From: Thalassobacillus cyri
GTDB lineage: Bacteria; Bacillota; Bacilli; Bacillales; Halobacillaceae
Length of the DNA: 64,000 nucleotides
Direction of reading: 5' to 3'
Assembly: GCF_900107755.1 (NCBI RefSeq)
Contig: NZ_FNQR01000012.1
Coordinates: 62,001 to 126,000, forward strand
Below the pieces are notes generated by a model. It did not search any database. It was not told the origin of the DNA and was given only the letters and a program-made list of their open reading frames with translations. Each line of letters starts with the position of its first letter. The first letter of the stretch is position 1. Made by a program: the position numbers and the translations under genes. Shown one piece after another: positions 24,828 through 32,440 of the stretch.

Positions 24828-25284
24828 ATCAATGACAAATATCAAACGGATGGAAATACCGAAGGAAGTACAAGTGGAGAAAGATGTCGAAGAGATCAAG
24901 GAAGCCTTATCTGAAAATAAACACGCGATACTCGAGGGAATCAAGCTTCTCAAATCTCTCGATGATGCGGACATGCTGCAAGCGATGTACGCCTTAACGA
25001 ACCACCGAAAAGAAGCGATGGGGAAATTGGCTACTGAACTGAACAAAGACCAGTATTCTGGTGTCATTGAAAACCTTACCGGTTTCATGTTTCTACTCGG
25101 GGATCTCGATGTCGATGCGATCCGGAATTTATCCGATCGCATCAATCGAGGGATGGAAGAAACAGAGAAAGAACCCGAGTCCAAAACTGGTTTTATTGAT
25201 CTTGCCAAAGCGTTGAAGGACCCGGAAATCAATCGAAGTGTAACGATGCTGATGCAATTTTTAAAAGGTATGGGAAGAGAATAG
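24820..25284 (+). CDS. DUF1641 protein, formate dehydrogenase partner (YrhD/YjgD-like)
   Basis: 154 residues; start at 24820 overlaps fdhF by 8 nt, so it is translationally coupled. All-helical, soluble, with the DUF1641 pattern [25 protein letters not shown] and the C-terminal [29 protein letters not shown]. In Bacillus the same protein always accompanies YrhE/YjgC-type FdhF and is thought to be an accessory or second subunit; the exact role is not known. A terminator follows 2 nt after the stop. Confidence 0.9.
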   Translation: MAKSMTNIKRMEIPKEVQVEKDVEEIKEALSENKHAILEGIKLLKSLDDADMLQAMYALTNHRKEAMGKLATELNKDQYSGVIENLTGFMFLLGDLDVDAIRNLSDRINRGMEETEKEPESKTGFIDLAKALKDPEINRSVTMLMQFLKGMGRE

Positions 25285-25286
25285 CG

Positions 25287-25322
25287 AAAAAATCCAGCAC
25301 CGTAAACGGTGCTGGATTTTCT
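25287..25322 (+). terminator. Intrinsic terminator of fdhF operon
   Basis: AAAATCCAGCACC-GTAAAC-GGTGCTGGATTTT with a T tail. Confidence 0.9.
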
Positions 25323-25365
25323 ATATAAATAAGAAAGTGTATAACACGGACTCTTCCGCGAAGTG

Positions 25366-25489
25366 TTGGCCAGCTCCAGCGCCCCGATCCTCGCGACATA
25401 AGCAACCCGTCTTGCGGAAGGAAAGGTCACCATCCTCCAGCCGTTTTGCTTATGCGTGTCGTGTCTCTCAGGGCGCTTACGCTTTTCTT
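25366..25489. repeat. Hairpin intergenic repeat of the AGCGCC family, divergent copy
   Basis: Begins GGCCAGCTCCAGCGCCCCG and ends GGGCGCTTACGCTTTTCTT. AGCGCCC/GGGCGCT and CGACATAAGCA/TGCTTATGCGTGTCG pair across it. The ends resemble those of the copies at 45950 and 55651. It reaches to the stop codon of the DUF456 gene. Confidence 0.6.
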
Positions 25490-25964
25490 ATATCGCAATA
25501 AAGAACCAGATGATCATGATTAATTGGATTACTATTTTGGCAACAGAGCCGCTGAGAAAGCCGAACAACGAGCCGATGCTGGCACGCATGGATTCTTTTG
25601 GAGAGCGCTGTTGCAGCAGTTCTACTACTAAAACTGCAAGGAACGGAATAATGATAAGCCCGAACGGAGGAATGATAAAGGAACCGACGATGACACCGAT
25701 CGCAGCCGACCTTTCTCCCCACTTCGTGCCGCCATACTTTTTCACAAAAAAGCTGTTTGCAATAATGTCTGAAACAATCAGAACCAGTGTAAGCAATACC
25801 ATGGCTGTCCAAAAGAAGAAGGAGAGTCCATCACTGTTGATGAAAAACTGATAAATCAGGAATCCGGCCCAGAGTGCCACCGTTCCTGGTATGATCGGGA
25901 AAATAAGGCTGGCAAAACTTAATAGAAATAACACGAGAATGATTGTCCATAGTATAAACTCCAT
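25488..25964 (-). CDS. DUF456 family membrane protein
   Basis: 158 residues; ATG at 25964 after AGGAGGAAATT on the minus strand. Four to five hydrophobic segments with the DUF456 signatures FPIIPGTVALWAGFLIY, FFVKKYGGTKWGERSAAIGVIVG and PPFGLIIIPFLAVLVVELL, plus the Gly-rich end. Function unknown; the family is widespread in Bacillales as small integral membrane proteins. Monocistronic. Confidence 0.88.
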   Translation of the reverse strand: MEFILWTIILVLFLLSFASLIFPIIPGTVALWAGFLIYQFFINSDGLSFFFWTAMVLLTLVLIVSDIIANSFFVKKYGGTKWGERSAAIGVIVGSFIIPPFGLIIIPFLAVLVVELLQQRSPKESMRASIGSLFGFLSGSVAKIVIQLIMIIWFFIAI

Positions 25965-26042
25965 TGAATTTCCTCCTGTTTGCTGGGGATAATCACCGAT
26001 AAATATAAAAATCGTTGTTATTTTCTATCCTACACGATAAGG

Positions 26043-26077
26043 AAAAATGGCGCACAGGTTTACTCCCTATGCGCCAG
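26043..26077 (-). terminator. Intrinsic terminator of the CapA-like gene
   Basis: On the minus strand TGGCGCA ... TGCGCCA followed by TTTTTCC, 5 nt past the stop. Confidence 0.8.
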
Positions 26078-26081
26078 CCAA

Positions 26082-27209
26082 TCATTGTGCAGTTATTTCA
26101 AATGCTTCATTAATCTTAATCCCGGGTGCCGAGCGTTGTTCCAATGCCTGTGCCAAACCATTTGCATCCGGGTGGGGTTGGATGACATCATTTTTAATAA
26201 AATGGGGAAGGAAGCGGTAAGTCAGTTCTTCGTTCTCATCTATCTCAAGCTGTAACACACCTGTCTGAGCAGTTTCCCCTTTTACATAGTCCGGAAATAA
26301 AAAGTTGCCAAGGGAATAGGCGATTAATTTTCCTTTATAGATTTCAAACCCTTGGAGCACATGGGGGTGGCTGCCGATGATCCCATCAGCGCCCGCATCA
26401 ATCATCGCATGAGCATAAGCTTGTTCAGATTCATTGAACTGGGTGTCTTTTTCTTTTCCCCAGTGTATTTGAACGAAGACATAGTCACTCGTCTGCTTTG
26501 TCTCTTCGATGATCCTGATCACACGATCCATTTGATAGCCGCTGGCTACCCCAGGCCGATCCCCGACAGCATACCAATCGATATAGGGAAGTACTTTGGA
26601 AAAGTTCAAGAATGCAACTTTTTTATCCTGGATGGTAGTTTCATAGCCTTGATAAGCCTGGCTTTCATTGGCGCCGCCTCCAATAGCAGCCAACCCCGCC
26701 TCATCAGCAAAGTGAAGTGTATCCAGCAACCCGTCAATTCCGAAGTCAAGCGTATGATTGTTGGCGAGCGCGACGCCATCAACGCCGACATTCGCCAATG
26801 CATCCATCGCATCAGGATGGGTCCGGAAATTGTAGATTTTATCTTCTTTGGTGCCTCGTTCCGTTGCAGGAGTTTCAAAGTTTACGAACGTAAAGTCATC
26901 CTGTAAAAAGTACTCCTTCACATGCTGGAATGGATATTCATAGCCTTTTTCCGCAACGGTCTGTTCCAATGACCAGGCAAACAGGACATCCCCAGTGAAG
27001 GTGAGGGTCATCGGTGTCGTTCCCGTTTTTTCCTGTTCGGTTGGTTCTGGTGCCGGGGCTTGTGTATTTTCTTCCGTTTCTCGTTTATTAGTAGAATCAG
27101 GATTTCCTTCCGCATTTACGCTTCCTGTATGATTACCCTCTTCCTTCGCAGAACTGCAGCCAACAACAAACATTAGCAAACATATGATTAAAATAGGCGT
27201 ACGATGCAA
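26082..27209 (-). CDS. CapA/PgsA-family lipoprotein metallophosphatase
   Basis: 375 residues; signal peptide with lipobox VVGC (Cys18), then a Ser/Glu/Pro-rich linker to about residue 65. The CapA domain follows: LTFTGDVLFAWSLEQ, DFTFVNFETPATE, ALANNHTLDFGIDGL, VFVQIHWGKEKDTQF, GADGIIGSHPHVLQGFEIYKGKLIAYSLGNFLF. Asp, Asn and His residues in these blocks form the calcineurin-like dimetal site. Relatives (B. subtilis PgsA/YwtB, CapA) help export or anchor poly-gamma-glutamate. No pgsB or pgsC is nearby, so this orphan copy may act on another envelope substrate. Confidence 0.88.
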   Translation of the reverse strand: MHRTPILIICLLMFVVGCSSAKEEGNHTGSVNAEGNPDSTNKRETEENTQAPAPEPTEQEKTGTTPMTLTFTGDVLFAWSLEQTVAEKGYEYPFQHVKEYFLQDDFTFVNFETPATERGTKEDKIYNFRTHPDAMDALANVGVDGVALANNHTLDFGIDGLLDTLHFADEAGLAAIGGGANESQAYQGYETTIQDKKVAFLNFSKVLPYIDWYAVGDRPGVASGYQMDRVIRIIEETKQTSDYVFVQIHWGKEKDTQFNESEQAYAHAMIDAGADGIIGSHPHVLQGFEIYKGKLIAYSLGNFLFPDYVKGETAQTGVLQLEIDENEELTYRFLPHFIKNDVIQPHPDANGLAQALEQRSAPGIKINEAFEITAQ

Positions 27210-27398
27210 CTAACATTACTCCTTATGTATGTAAAATTTTATGCTAAGCATTCCATTTGACAAATACATCCTTGAATGTATAACAAAACCATCGTAATAT
27301 ACAAAAGTAACCAATACAATAAAAATCTTGAAAGATAGGATATTATAACCAGAGTCGAACATTACTTTTTCCTATATTTTAGAGATACTGTTCAAACA

Positions 27399-27566
27399 TT
27401 AGGGAGGAAGGCGGTAAGGTTAGGTCGGAAGTTTTGCTCGTTAGGGCAGAAAGCAGACGCGCTAAGGGAGAAGTTCAGGGCGTTAGTATAGAAGGAAGGT
27501 ACGTTAGGTAGAAAGTTCAGGCCGTCAGAAGAGAAGGTCAGGCAGGAGAAATAATATATCGTTAGT
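27399..27566. repeat. Degenerate 21-nt-period array with TTAGgg..GAA core
   Basis: TTAG-like cores start at 27399, 27420, 27441, 27462 (CTAAG variant), 27483, 27504 and 27525 (TCAG variant), exactly 21 nt apart, with an AGAAG/GGAAG block about 8-9 bases after each. A last GTTAG lies at 27561. Not coding. It fills the gap between capA (transcribed away) and the end of the aldo/keto reductase gene. Confidence 0.7.
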
Positions 27567-27599
27567 ATATCCCCTCTTTCCAGAACGAACTGAGAATAT

Positions 27600-27630
27600 A
27601 AAAAGGGCCGGTTTCACACCGGACCTTCTG
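27600..27630 (-). terminator. Terminator of the aldo/keto reductase gene
   Basis: On the minus strand AGGTCCGGT-GTGAA-ACCGGCCCT followed by TTTTTATA. Confidence 0.75.
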
Positions 27631-27637
27631 TACCTCG

Positions 27638-28639
27638 TTATTTGATTCCAAGTTGTTGTCTATCAGGGGGAGCCATGAATTCAGGACCCACTGGATCTTT
27701 GATATGTCTCATCAAGATTTCATCAATATCATGCATGCTTTCGTCGTCGATTTCAAAATCCAGTTCATCAATTGGAGCCATCTGGTCGGGGCGACGACCG
27801 CCCATTAAGGCAATATTGGCGCCAGGCTGCTCGATTACCCATTTCAATGCTAAGTGTAAGACACGTTTCCCGAAGCGGTCCTGCGCCAGTTTATCGAGCT
27901 CGTCTACTGCAGACAAGTATTGGTCAAATCGCGGGGACTGGAACTTTGGATCTTCTTTCCTTAAGTCATCGCCTTCAAAATTACGTTCTTTCGTCATTTT
28001 GCCGGACAATAGGCCGCGGCATAACGATCCATATAATAGGGAAGTCATATGGTTTTCCTGCACATAAGGGAGGAGGTCATTTTCCGCCTCCCGTTCAAAT
28101 AGATTATATGGCGGCTGCAATGTGTGTAGTGGTGCGGCCTCACGGAAATAATCCATTTGTTCGGGTGTGAAGTTGCTGACTCCGATCGCTCTTATTTTTC
28201 CTTGTTTATAAAGGTAATTCAACGCTTCCGCTGTTTCGTCAATCGGAGCTACGGAGTCCGGCCAGTGGACCTGATAGATATCGATATAATCCGTCTGTAA
28301 CCGACGCAAAGAATCCTCGATTTCCTGATGGATCCGTTCCTTGCTTCCATTACGGAATGGCTGTTCATCTTTCCAGTCTAATCCCACTTTGGTAGCAAGA
28401 ATGATGTCATCTCTATTTCCATGTTCCTTCACCGCTTTCCCGATGATTTCTTCAGATCTGCCGAAGCCATAGACCGGTGCTGTGTCGATCAAATTCACGC
28501 CTTTATCTAGTGCGGTATGAATGGTGCGGATGGATTCTTCTTCATCCGTGCCACCCCACATCCAGCCGCCGATCGCCCATGTGCCAAGACCGATCCGGCT
28601 TGCTTTCATGTCTGTGTTGCTGATTTGAATTCTATCCAA
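27638..28639 (-). CDS. Aldo/keto reductase (YhdN/IolS-like)
   Basis: 333 residues from TTG 28639, chosen because GGGAGTG lies 6 nt upstream and the protein then begins DRIQISNTDMKASRIGLG like its relatives; an ATG at 28654 sits in that site. TIM-barrel AKR motifs: GTWAIGGWMWGG, NLIDTAPVYGFGRSEEIIGKA with the catalytic Asp and Tyr, ATKVGL with the Lys, YQVHWPD with the His, and the NADP-binding GGRRPDQM. Cytoplasmic NADPH-dependent carbonyl reductase. In B. subtilis YhdN (GSP69) is a sigma-B gene; a weak sigma-B-like GATTAA-N14-GGGAAG is seen at 28676-28701. Confidence 0.88.
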   Translation of the reverse strand: MDRIQISNTDMKASRIGLGTWAIGGWMWGGTDEEESIRTIHTALDKGVNLIDTAPVYGFGRSEEIIGKAVKEHGNRDDIILATKVGLDWKDEQPFRNGSKERIHQEIEDSLRRLQTDYIDIYQVHWPDSVAPIDETAEALNYLYKQGKIRAIGVSNFTPEQMDYFREAAPLHTLQPPYNLFEREAENDLLPYVQENHMTSLLYGSLCRGLLSGKMTKERNFEGDDLRKEDPKFQSPRFDQYLSAVDELDKLAQDRFGKRVLHLALKWVIEQPGANIALMGGRRPDQMAPIDELDFEIDDESMHDIDEILMRHIKDPVGPEFMAPPDRQQLGIK

Positions 28640-28710
28640 GCTTATCACTCCCATACTGCAAGTCTCTCTTACGCTCTTCCCGTTATAGGAGCACTTTAAT
28701 CGTAGCGGAT

Positions 28711-29454
28711 TTATTCCATCAACTTGTTAAGCTCTTTCACTGTCCTGCTCAGATCATCGTGAACGACATAATCGAATAAATAATCTTTGTCTGTGGGTTC
28801 CCCATTTATCATAATCGTGTCCAGTTTTCCGAGATAAGCTGCGTATTCTGGAAGCAGGTTGAATGGAGTGACGAATAAAGACGTGCCCATAACAAGCAGG
28901 ACCTCGGCCTTGTCGATTACCGCTTCCGCTTGATCATGGGCTGTAATCATATCGCCGAACAGTACGACATCAGGCTTCAGGACATCTCCGCATCCACTTT
29001 CCTGACAATGGGGGATGTCATACGCCATCACGTAATCCAATGAATAAGACGTGCCGCAAGCAGGGCAGGTTGCCTGGTTCAAGGTTCCATGATATTCGAT
29101 CACACGACTGCTCCCCGAAAGCTGATGAAGACCGTCCACGTTTTGAGTAATGACAGCCACATCTTTGGCGTGGTCTTCCAGCTTTTTTAAAAAGTCATGG
29201 ACGTGGTTTGGTTGATAATTTTTCAGCAGTTTCAGTCGGAAGATGCTTTTATACTTATCCCAGAAGTCTTCGGGGTCTTTGTAAAAGTACCGATTCGACA
29301 TGTAATACTCACGTGCATGATTCTCCGTCCACAATCCCTGACTGGAGCGGAAGTCAGGAATGCCGCTGGCAGTAGATACTCCTGCGCCTGTAAGTACGGC
29401 GATTGAATTTGCCTGCTGTAATTTTTCAGCGATTCGTTTAAGTTGTTGCACCAT
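28711..29454 (-). CDS. NAD-dependent protein deacylase (sirtuin)
   Basis: 247 residues; ATG at 29454. Sirtuin motifs in order: GAGVSTASGIPDFRS (NAD binding), ITQNVDGLHQLSG, the catalytic His in YHGTL, four zinc Cys (CPAC and CQESGC, giving CxxC-x~20-C-x4-C), LKPDVVLFGD, and VMGTSLFVTPFNLLP. Removes acyl groups from lysines using NAD, releasing nicotinamide and O-acetyl-ADP-ribose. In Bacillus, SrtN acts on acetyl-CoA synthetase among others. It lies 71 nt upstream of the aldo/keto reductase on the same strand, with no obvious terminator between. Confidence 0.93.
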   Translation of the reverse strand: MVQQLKRIAEKLQQANSIAVLTGAGVSTASGIPDFRSSQGLWTENHAREYYMSNRYFYKDPEDFWDKYKSIFRLKLLKNYQPNHVHDFLKKLEDHAKDVAVITQNVDGLHQLSGSSRVIEYHGTLNQATCPACGTSYSLDYVMAYDIPHCQESGCGDVLKPDVVLFGDMITAHDQAEAVIDKAEVLLVMGTSLFVTPFNLLPEYAAYLGKLDTIMINGEPTDKDYLFDYVVHDDLSRTVKELNKLME

Positions 29455-29510
29455 AAATCCCTCCTGAATGCATCTTCGTAGCTGTATTATATTATAAATT
29501 CCTATGGCTA

Positions 29511-29545
29511 TAAAAACAGGTCCCCTTGTAAGTAAGGAGACCTGA
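29511..29545 (-). terminator. Intrinsic terminator of the nitroreductase gene
   Basis: On the minus strand CAGGTCTCCTT ... AAGGGGACCTG followed by TTTTTA. Confidence 0.85.
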
Positions 29546-29553
29546 TTGGGTTA

Positions 29554-30291
29554 CTATTTTTTATTGAAGCCCTTATTTTTCACGTGATTTGTGACATCCA
29601 TCCGGATCGTCTTCTGGAAACGCCGCTTCATCTGATCGGTCCACGTGTCTTTTCGGTTGTTTTCAGAACGCTTCGCATAATAATTTCCGATTTTTTCATC
29701 GAATCGATCCAACGCATCTTCATGGTCCTGATAGCCATTTTCAAAATAGACGGCATCGATCGGAAGGCGTGGTTTGGATTCTGGATGGTGGGCAGGGTAG
29801 CCGATGGCCATGCCGAATAAAGGGATGACATGTTTTGGCAAATGGAAAAGTTCATCCACTGCAGCAATATTGTTGCGGATACTTCCGATATAACAGATGC
29901 CAAGTCCCATGGATTCAGCAGCTATGGCAGCATTTTGGGCAGCAAGTGCCGCATCAATGGCTGAAACGAGAAAATGTTCACTGTTTTCCAGGTTATCCAG
30001 CATATTTTCGTACTCATCATTTGTTGCTTTGATGGTCACCCGGTTCAAGTCTGCGCAAAAAATCAGGAAATGTCCGTTGTGTTTCACATAGGATTGCCCG
30101 GTAATCTCGGCTAATCGTTCTTTTTTACTATCATCCGTAACACCAATAATGGAGTAAGCCATCATATAACTGGAAGTGGATGCGTGCTGTGCGCTGCAAA
30201 CGATCGTTTCAATTTGCTGCTGGTTCAGTCGTTTGGATTTGAACTTACGTATGGAGCGGTGGCTTAATAAGTTTTCGATCATTTCATTCAT
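29554..30291 (-). CDS. NADPH-dependent flavin nitroreductase (NfrA-like)
   Basis: 245 residues; ATG at 30291 after AAAGGAGAATC. Nitroreductase fold with FMN-binding HRSIRKFKSKRL near the start, CSAQHASTSSYMMAYSII, DAALAAQNAAIAAESMGLGICYIGSIRN, LFGMAIGYPAHHPESKPRLP, and a basic C-terminus. This is the pattern of oxygen-insensitive FMN reductases such as B. subtilis NfrA1/NfrA2, which reduce FMN, nitro compounds and quinones. A lipoprotein gene ends 18 nt upstream on the same strand, so the two may be co-transcribed. Confidence 0.9.
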   Translation of the reverse strand: MNEMIENLLSHRSIRKFKSKRLNQQQIETIVCSAQHASTSSYMMAYSIIGVTDDSKKERLAEITGQSYVKHNGHFLIFCADLNRVTIKATNDEYENMLDNLENSEHFLVSAIDAALAAQNAAIAAESMGLGICYIGSIRNNIAAVDELFHLPKHVIPLFGMAIGYPAHHPESKPRLPIDAVYFENGYQDHEDALDRFDEKIGNYYAKRSENNRKDTWTDQMKRRFQKTIRMDVTNHVKNKGFNKK

Positions 30292-30309
30292 GGTGATTCT
30301 CCTTTATAG

Positions 30310-31038
30310 CTAATTGATAGTCATTATGAGTTCGGTAGTAGGTGATCCCTTGGACTTCCAGTTTTCAAGATTATAGGAAGCGTAATTCTCCACTTTCGGA
30401 ATATGAATCGCCAATTCGCCGGACTCGGTCCATTTCATATTCTCAATTGGAAAAAGATAAGCTTCGTAGCTTACCCCTGGATAAGCATCCGAATCGATAG
30501 AGAAGTTCTTTTCAGACAGTGTCTTTAAATCAGCTGCTTCAACGTGGTTGGTCGTAACCCCTTGCTGATTATTCCTGCTGAATTTCATCGCGATCAGGCT
30601 GTCGTGTGATACTTGAACCTGTTCCAATTTGGCTAAATCGGCCATCAAGATTGATACTTCCTCGGAGAAGTCGATCAATAAGTAGGAACAGCGTCCTTCA
30701 TGACAAGCGAACTCGATCAGGGCTTTATCAGAATGTTCGTTCATCGTGATTGGAATGAAGGTCATTGTCGCAAGCTTCGCTCCAGGGTTTGATGAAGCAC
30801 TTAAAAAATTATTCAAAATCGGATGTTTTTTTAAATCGAACGTAAATGTTTCTTCTCCGAGCTGGATTCGATATTTTTCCGGTGCTTCGTCGTCGTCTCT
30901 TTTTTCTTCTTCTACCTTGGGACTGACCTCTTCTTGTTTCACGTCCATCTTTTCTTCCGTGGCTTGCCCTTGATCGGGTGAGCAGCTTGCGGATACCAAC
31001 ACCATACCCAACACCATGAAAAATAACACATGTTTCAT
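30310..31038 (-). CDS. Lipoprotein of unknown function
   Basis: 242 residues; signal peptide with lipobox VSASC (Cys19), then an acidic/Lys-rich linker (about 20-55) and a beta-rich domain (about 56-242) with two cysteines in FACHEGRCSYLLIDF that may form a disulfide. No known domain is recognised. Predicted to be anchored on the outer face of the membrane. The nitroreductase gene begins 18 nt downstream. Confidence 0.75.
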   Translation of the reverse strand: MKHVLFFMVLGMVLVSASCSPDQGQATEEKMDVKQEEVSPKVEEEKRDDDEAPEKYRIQLGEETFTFDLKKHPILNNFLSASSNPGAKLATMTFIPITMNEHSDKALIEFACHEGRCSYLLIDFSEEVSILMADLAKLEQVQVSHDSLIAMKFSRNNQQGVTTNHVEAADLKTLSEKNFSIDSDAYPGVSYEAYLFPIENMKWTESGELAIHIPKVENYASYNLENWKSKGSPTTELIMTIN

Positions 31039-31157
31039 TTTTTAGCTCCTCTATTATTCTTCTCTATTAAAAATTACCACTACCAAGGGGGAATTACAAC
31101 AACTTCCAAGTAGAAAAACCAGCCTCTATATTATAGGAAAGAAGTTGGCCCGGTTTA

Positions 31158-31430
31158 TTATTTTTGTTCATCATGGTCTTTTTTAGATAGATGGATTTTG
31201 CGGAAGATATGGAGTGAAGGGTGGAGCAGTATAAGTATACTTCCCAGTACAAATAATGAGGTACCTGCATGTTTAATAGGAGCTTCAAAATAAAACAGAA
31301 TACTACCTGCCAAAAAGCATATCCCCATCAAAAATTGCGTAAACAAATAAAATAGCTCATCTGGTTTTTCGAAATATAGCCGATGTTTCCTTAGTGTTAG
31401 GATGGTATGATTTTTCCTTTTTCGTACCAT
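31158..31430 (-). CDS. YrhK-domain small membrane protein
   Basis: 90 residues from ATG 31430, chosen because AGAAGGAGGCG precedes it; an earlier in-frame start at 31451 overlaps that site. Two hydrophobic segments (about 30-48 and 55-74) with LFTQFLMGICFLAGSILFYFEAP resemble the YrhK domain of B. subtilis (LIGLWFLIGSVFFF type). The N-terminus is highly basic. Function unknown. Confidence 0.65.
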   Translation of the reverse strand: MVRKRKNHTILTLRKHRLYFEKPDELFYLFTQFLMGICFLAGSILFYFEAPIKHAGTSLFVLGSILILLHPSLHIFRKIHLSKKDHDEQK

Positions 31431-31479
31431 ATTTCGCCTCCTTCTCTTCATTACATAGAGTTTCGCTTTATGTAAAAGA

Positions 31480-31506
31480 AAAAAACGCCCTGTATGCAGG
31501 GCGTTC
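31480..31506 (-). terminator. Intrinsic terminator of the small membrane protein gene
   Basis: On the minus strand AACGCCCTG-CATA-CAGGGCGTT followed by TTTTTTTC. Confidence 0.9.
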
Positions 31507-31511
31507 CTTGT

Positions 31512-31700
31512 TTATATATTCTTGTTTTTGGGACTGTGGACTTCACTTTGTGCGCTGCGATCCAAGTATTCTTCGGTCAGCATTTCTTTATCCTGGATCG
31601 TCATATCAGCATCTGCGACTGCTTTGTTGCCTCTTTTCTCAATATAGATGGCAATAGCGATGAGTAGGGCAAGGGGTACTAAAAACATTAACCAGATCAT
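31512..31700 (-). CDS. 62-residue single-pass membrane peptide
   Basis: ATG at 31700 follows AAGGAGGGTTG; the frame is open further upstream but without conservation signs. N-terminal hydrophobic helix (IWLMFLVPLALLIAIAIYI), then a charged soluble tail rich in Glu, Asp and Lys. No family is recognised with confidence. Followed by a strong terminator, so it is very likely expressed as its own unit. Confidence 0.7.
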   Translation of the reverse strand: MIWLMFLVPLALLIAIAIYIEKRGNKAVADADMTIQDKEMLTEEYLDRSAQSEVHSPKNKNI

Positions 31701-31960
31701 GTTCAACCCTCCTTGCTTTAGTATGTTAATCAAGTTCCCGAAATATGCAGACGGTAACCCATTATGACAATAAAAGGGAAATACGGGGTGATTCTTGAGA
31801 TGTTTCGTTACGTTTTTGTAAAGCTGCATAATGCTTAAGGACTATTTAAATGGGGCTTTGTTTACTAAGTGCTGTTTCAACTGAGCTCCATTACTATCAG
31901 AAGACTCGGAATCAAGTCTTCGACTATACGTCCTAATAGTCCTCTAACAGACGTGTGGGG

Positions 31961-32215
31961 AAAATGCGCTTACGAACGAGCGGGAATGCGCCTTCAGCAA
32001 AGGAAATGCGCTTACAAACGAGGGGAATGCGCCTTCAGCGAAGGAAATGCGCTTACAAACGAGGGGAATGCGCTCTCAGCGAAGGAAATGCGCTTACGAA
32101 CGAGGGGAATGCGCCTTCAGCAAAGGAAATGCGCTTACGAACGAGGGGAATGCGCTCTCAGCGAAGGAAATGCGCTTACGAACGAGGGGAATGCGCTCTC
32201 AGCAAAGGAAATGCA
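31961..32215. repeat. Tandem array of alternating 20/21-nt units with core GAAATGCGC / GGAATGCGC
   Basis: AATGCGC cores start at 31963, 31985, 32005, 32026, 32046, 32067, 32087, 32108, 32128, 32149, 32169, 32190, with a final degenerate one at 32210. Two unit types alternate, one ending CTTACrAACGA and one ending CyyTCAGCrA, giving a 41-nt double unit repeated six times. The period is not a multiple of three and frames are not preserved, so the open frames across it are not genes. Just upstream (31904-31925) AATCAAGTCTTCGACT matches the right arm of the foldback element at 4570. Confidence 0.85.
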
Positions 32216-32341
32216 ATCTATAAGAAAAGTAACCTCCTGTAGAAAGAATCCCTTCCTTTATATATTAGAAAGCAAGGAGACATTAACTCATATAAAGGTT
32301 CTGATATAATGAAAATAACAAGTAAAGGAGCGTGATGTTTT

Positions 32342-32416
32342 ATGAGCAAATTTGGAGCGTACAACCACCACAATAATAAACAACAAAACAACCAGGGGGG
32401 GTACTTGATACAGTAA
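32342..32416 (+). CDS. Possible 24-residue His/Asn/Gln-rich peptide
   Basis: ATG at 32342 behind AAAGGAGCG and a TATAAT at about 32303. The peptide is dominated by His, Asn, Gln and Gly (YNHHNNKQQNNQGGY). It could be a real micro-peptide (perhaps spore-associated) or a leader for rsgA, which starts 25 nt downstream. No family is recognised. Confidence 0.4.
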   Translation: MSKFGAYNHHNNKQQNNQGGYLIQ

Positions 32417-32440
32417 CCTCCCAACCTAGGAGGAACTTTA

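Noticed and set aside
31869-32309. 146- and 95-residue ORFs over the AATGCGC array
   Set aside because: The 41-nt double unit is not a multiple of three, so the frame rotates through the repeats; no ribosome binding site and low-complexity peptides.
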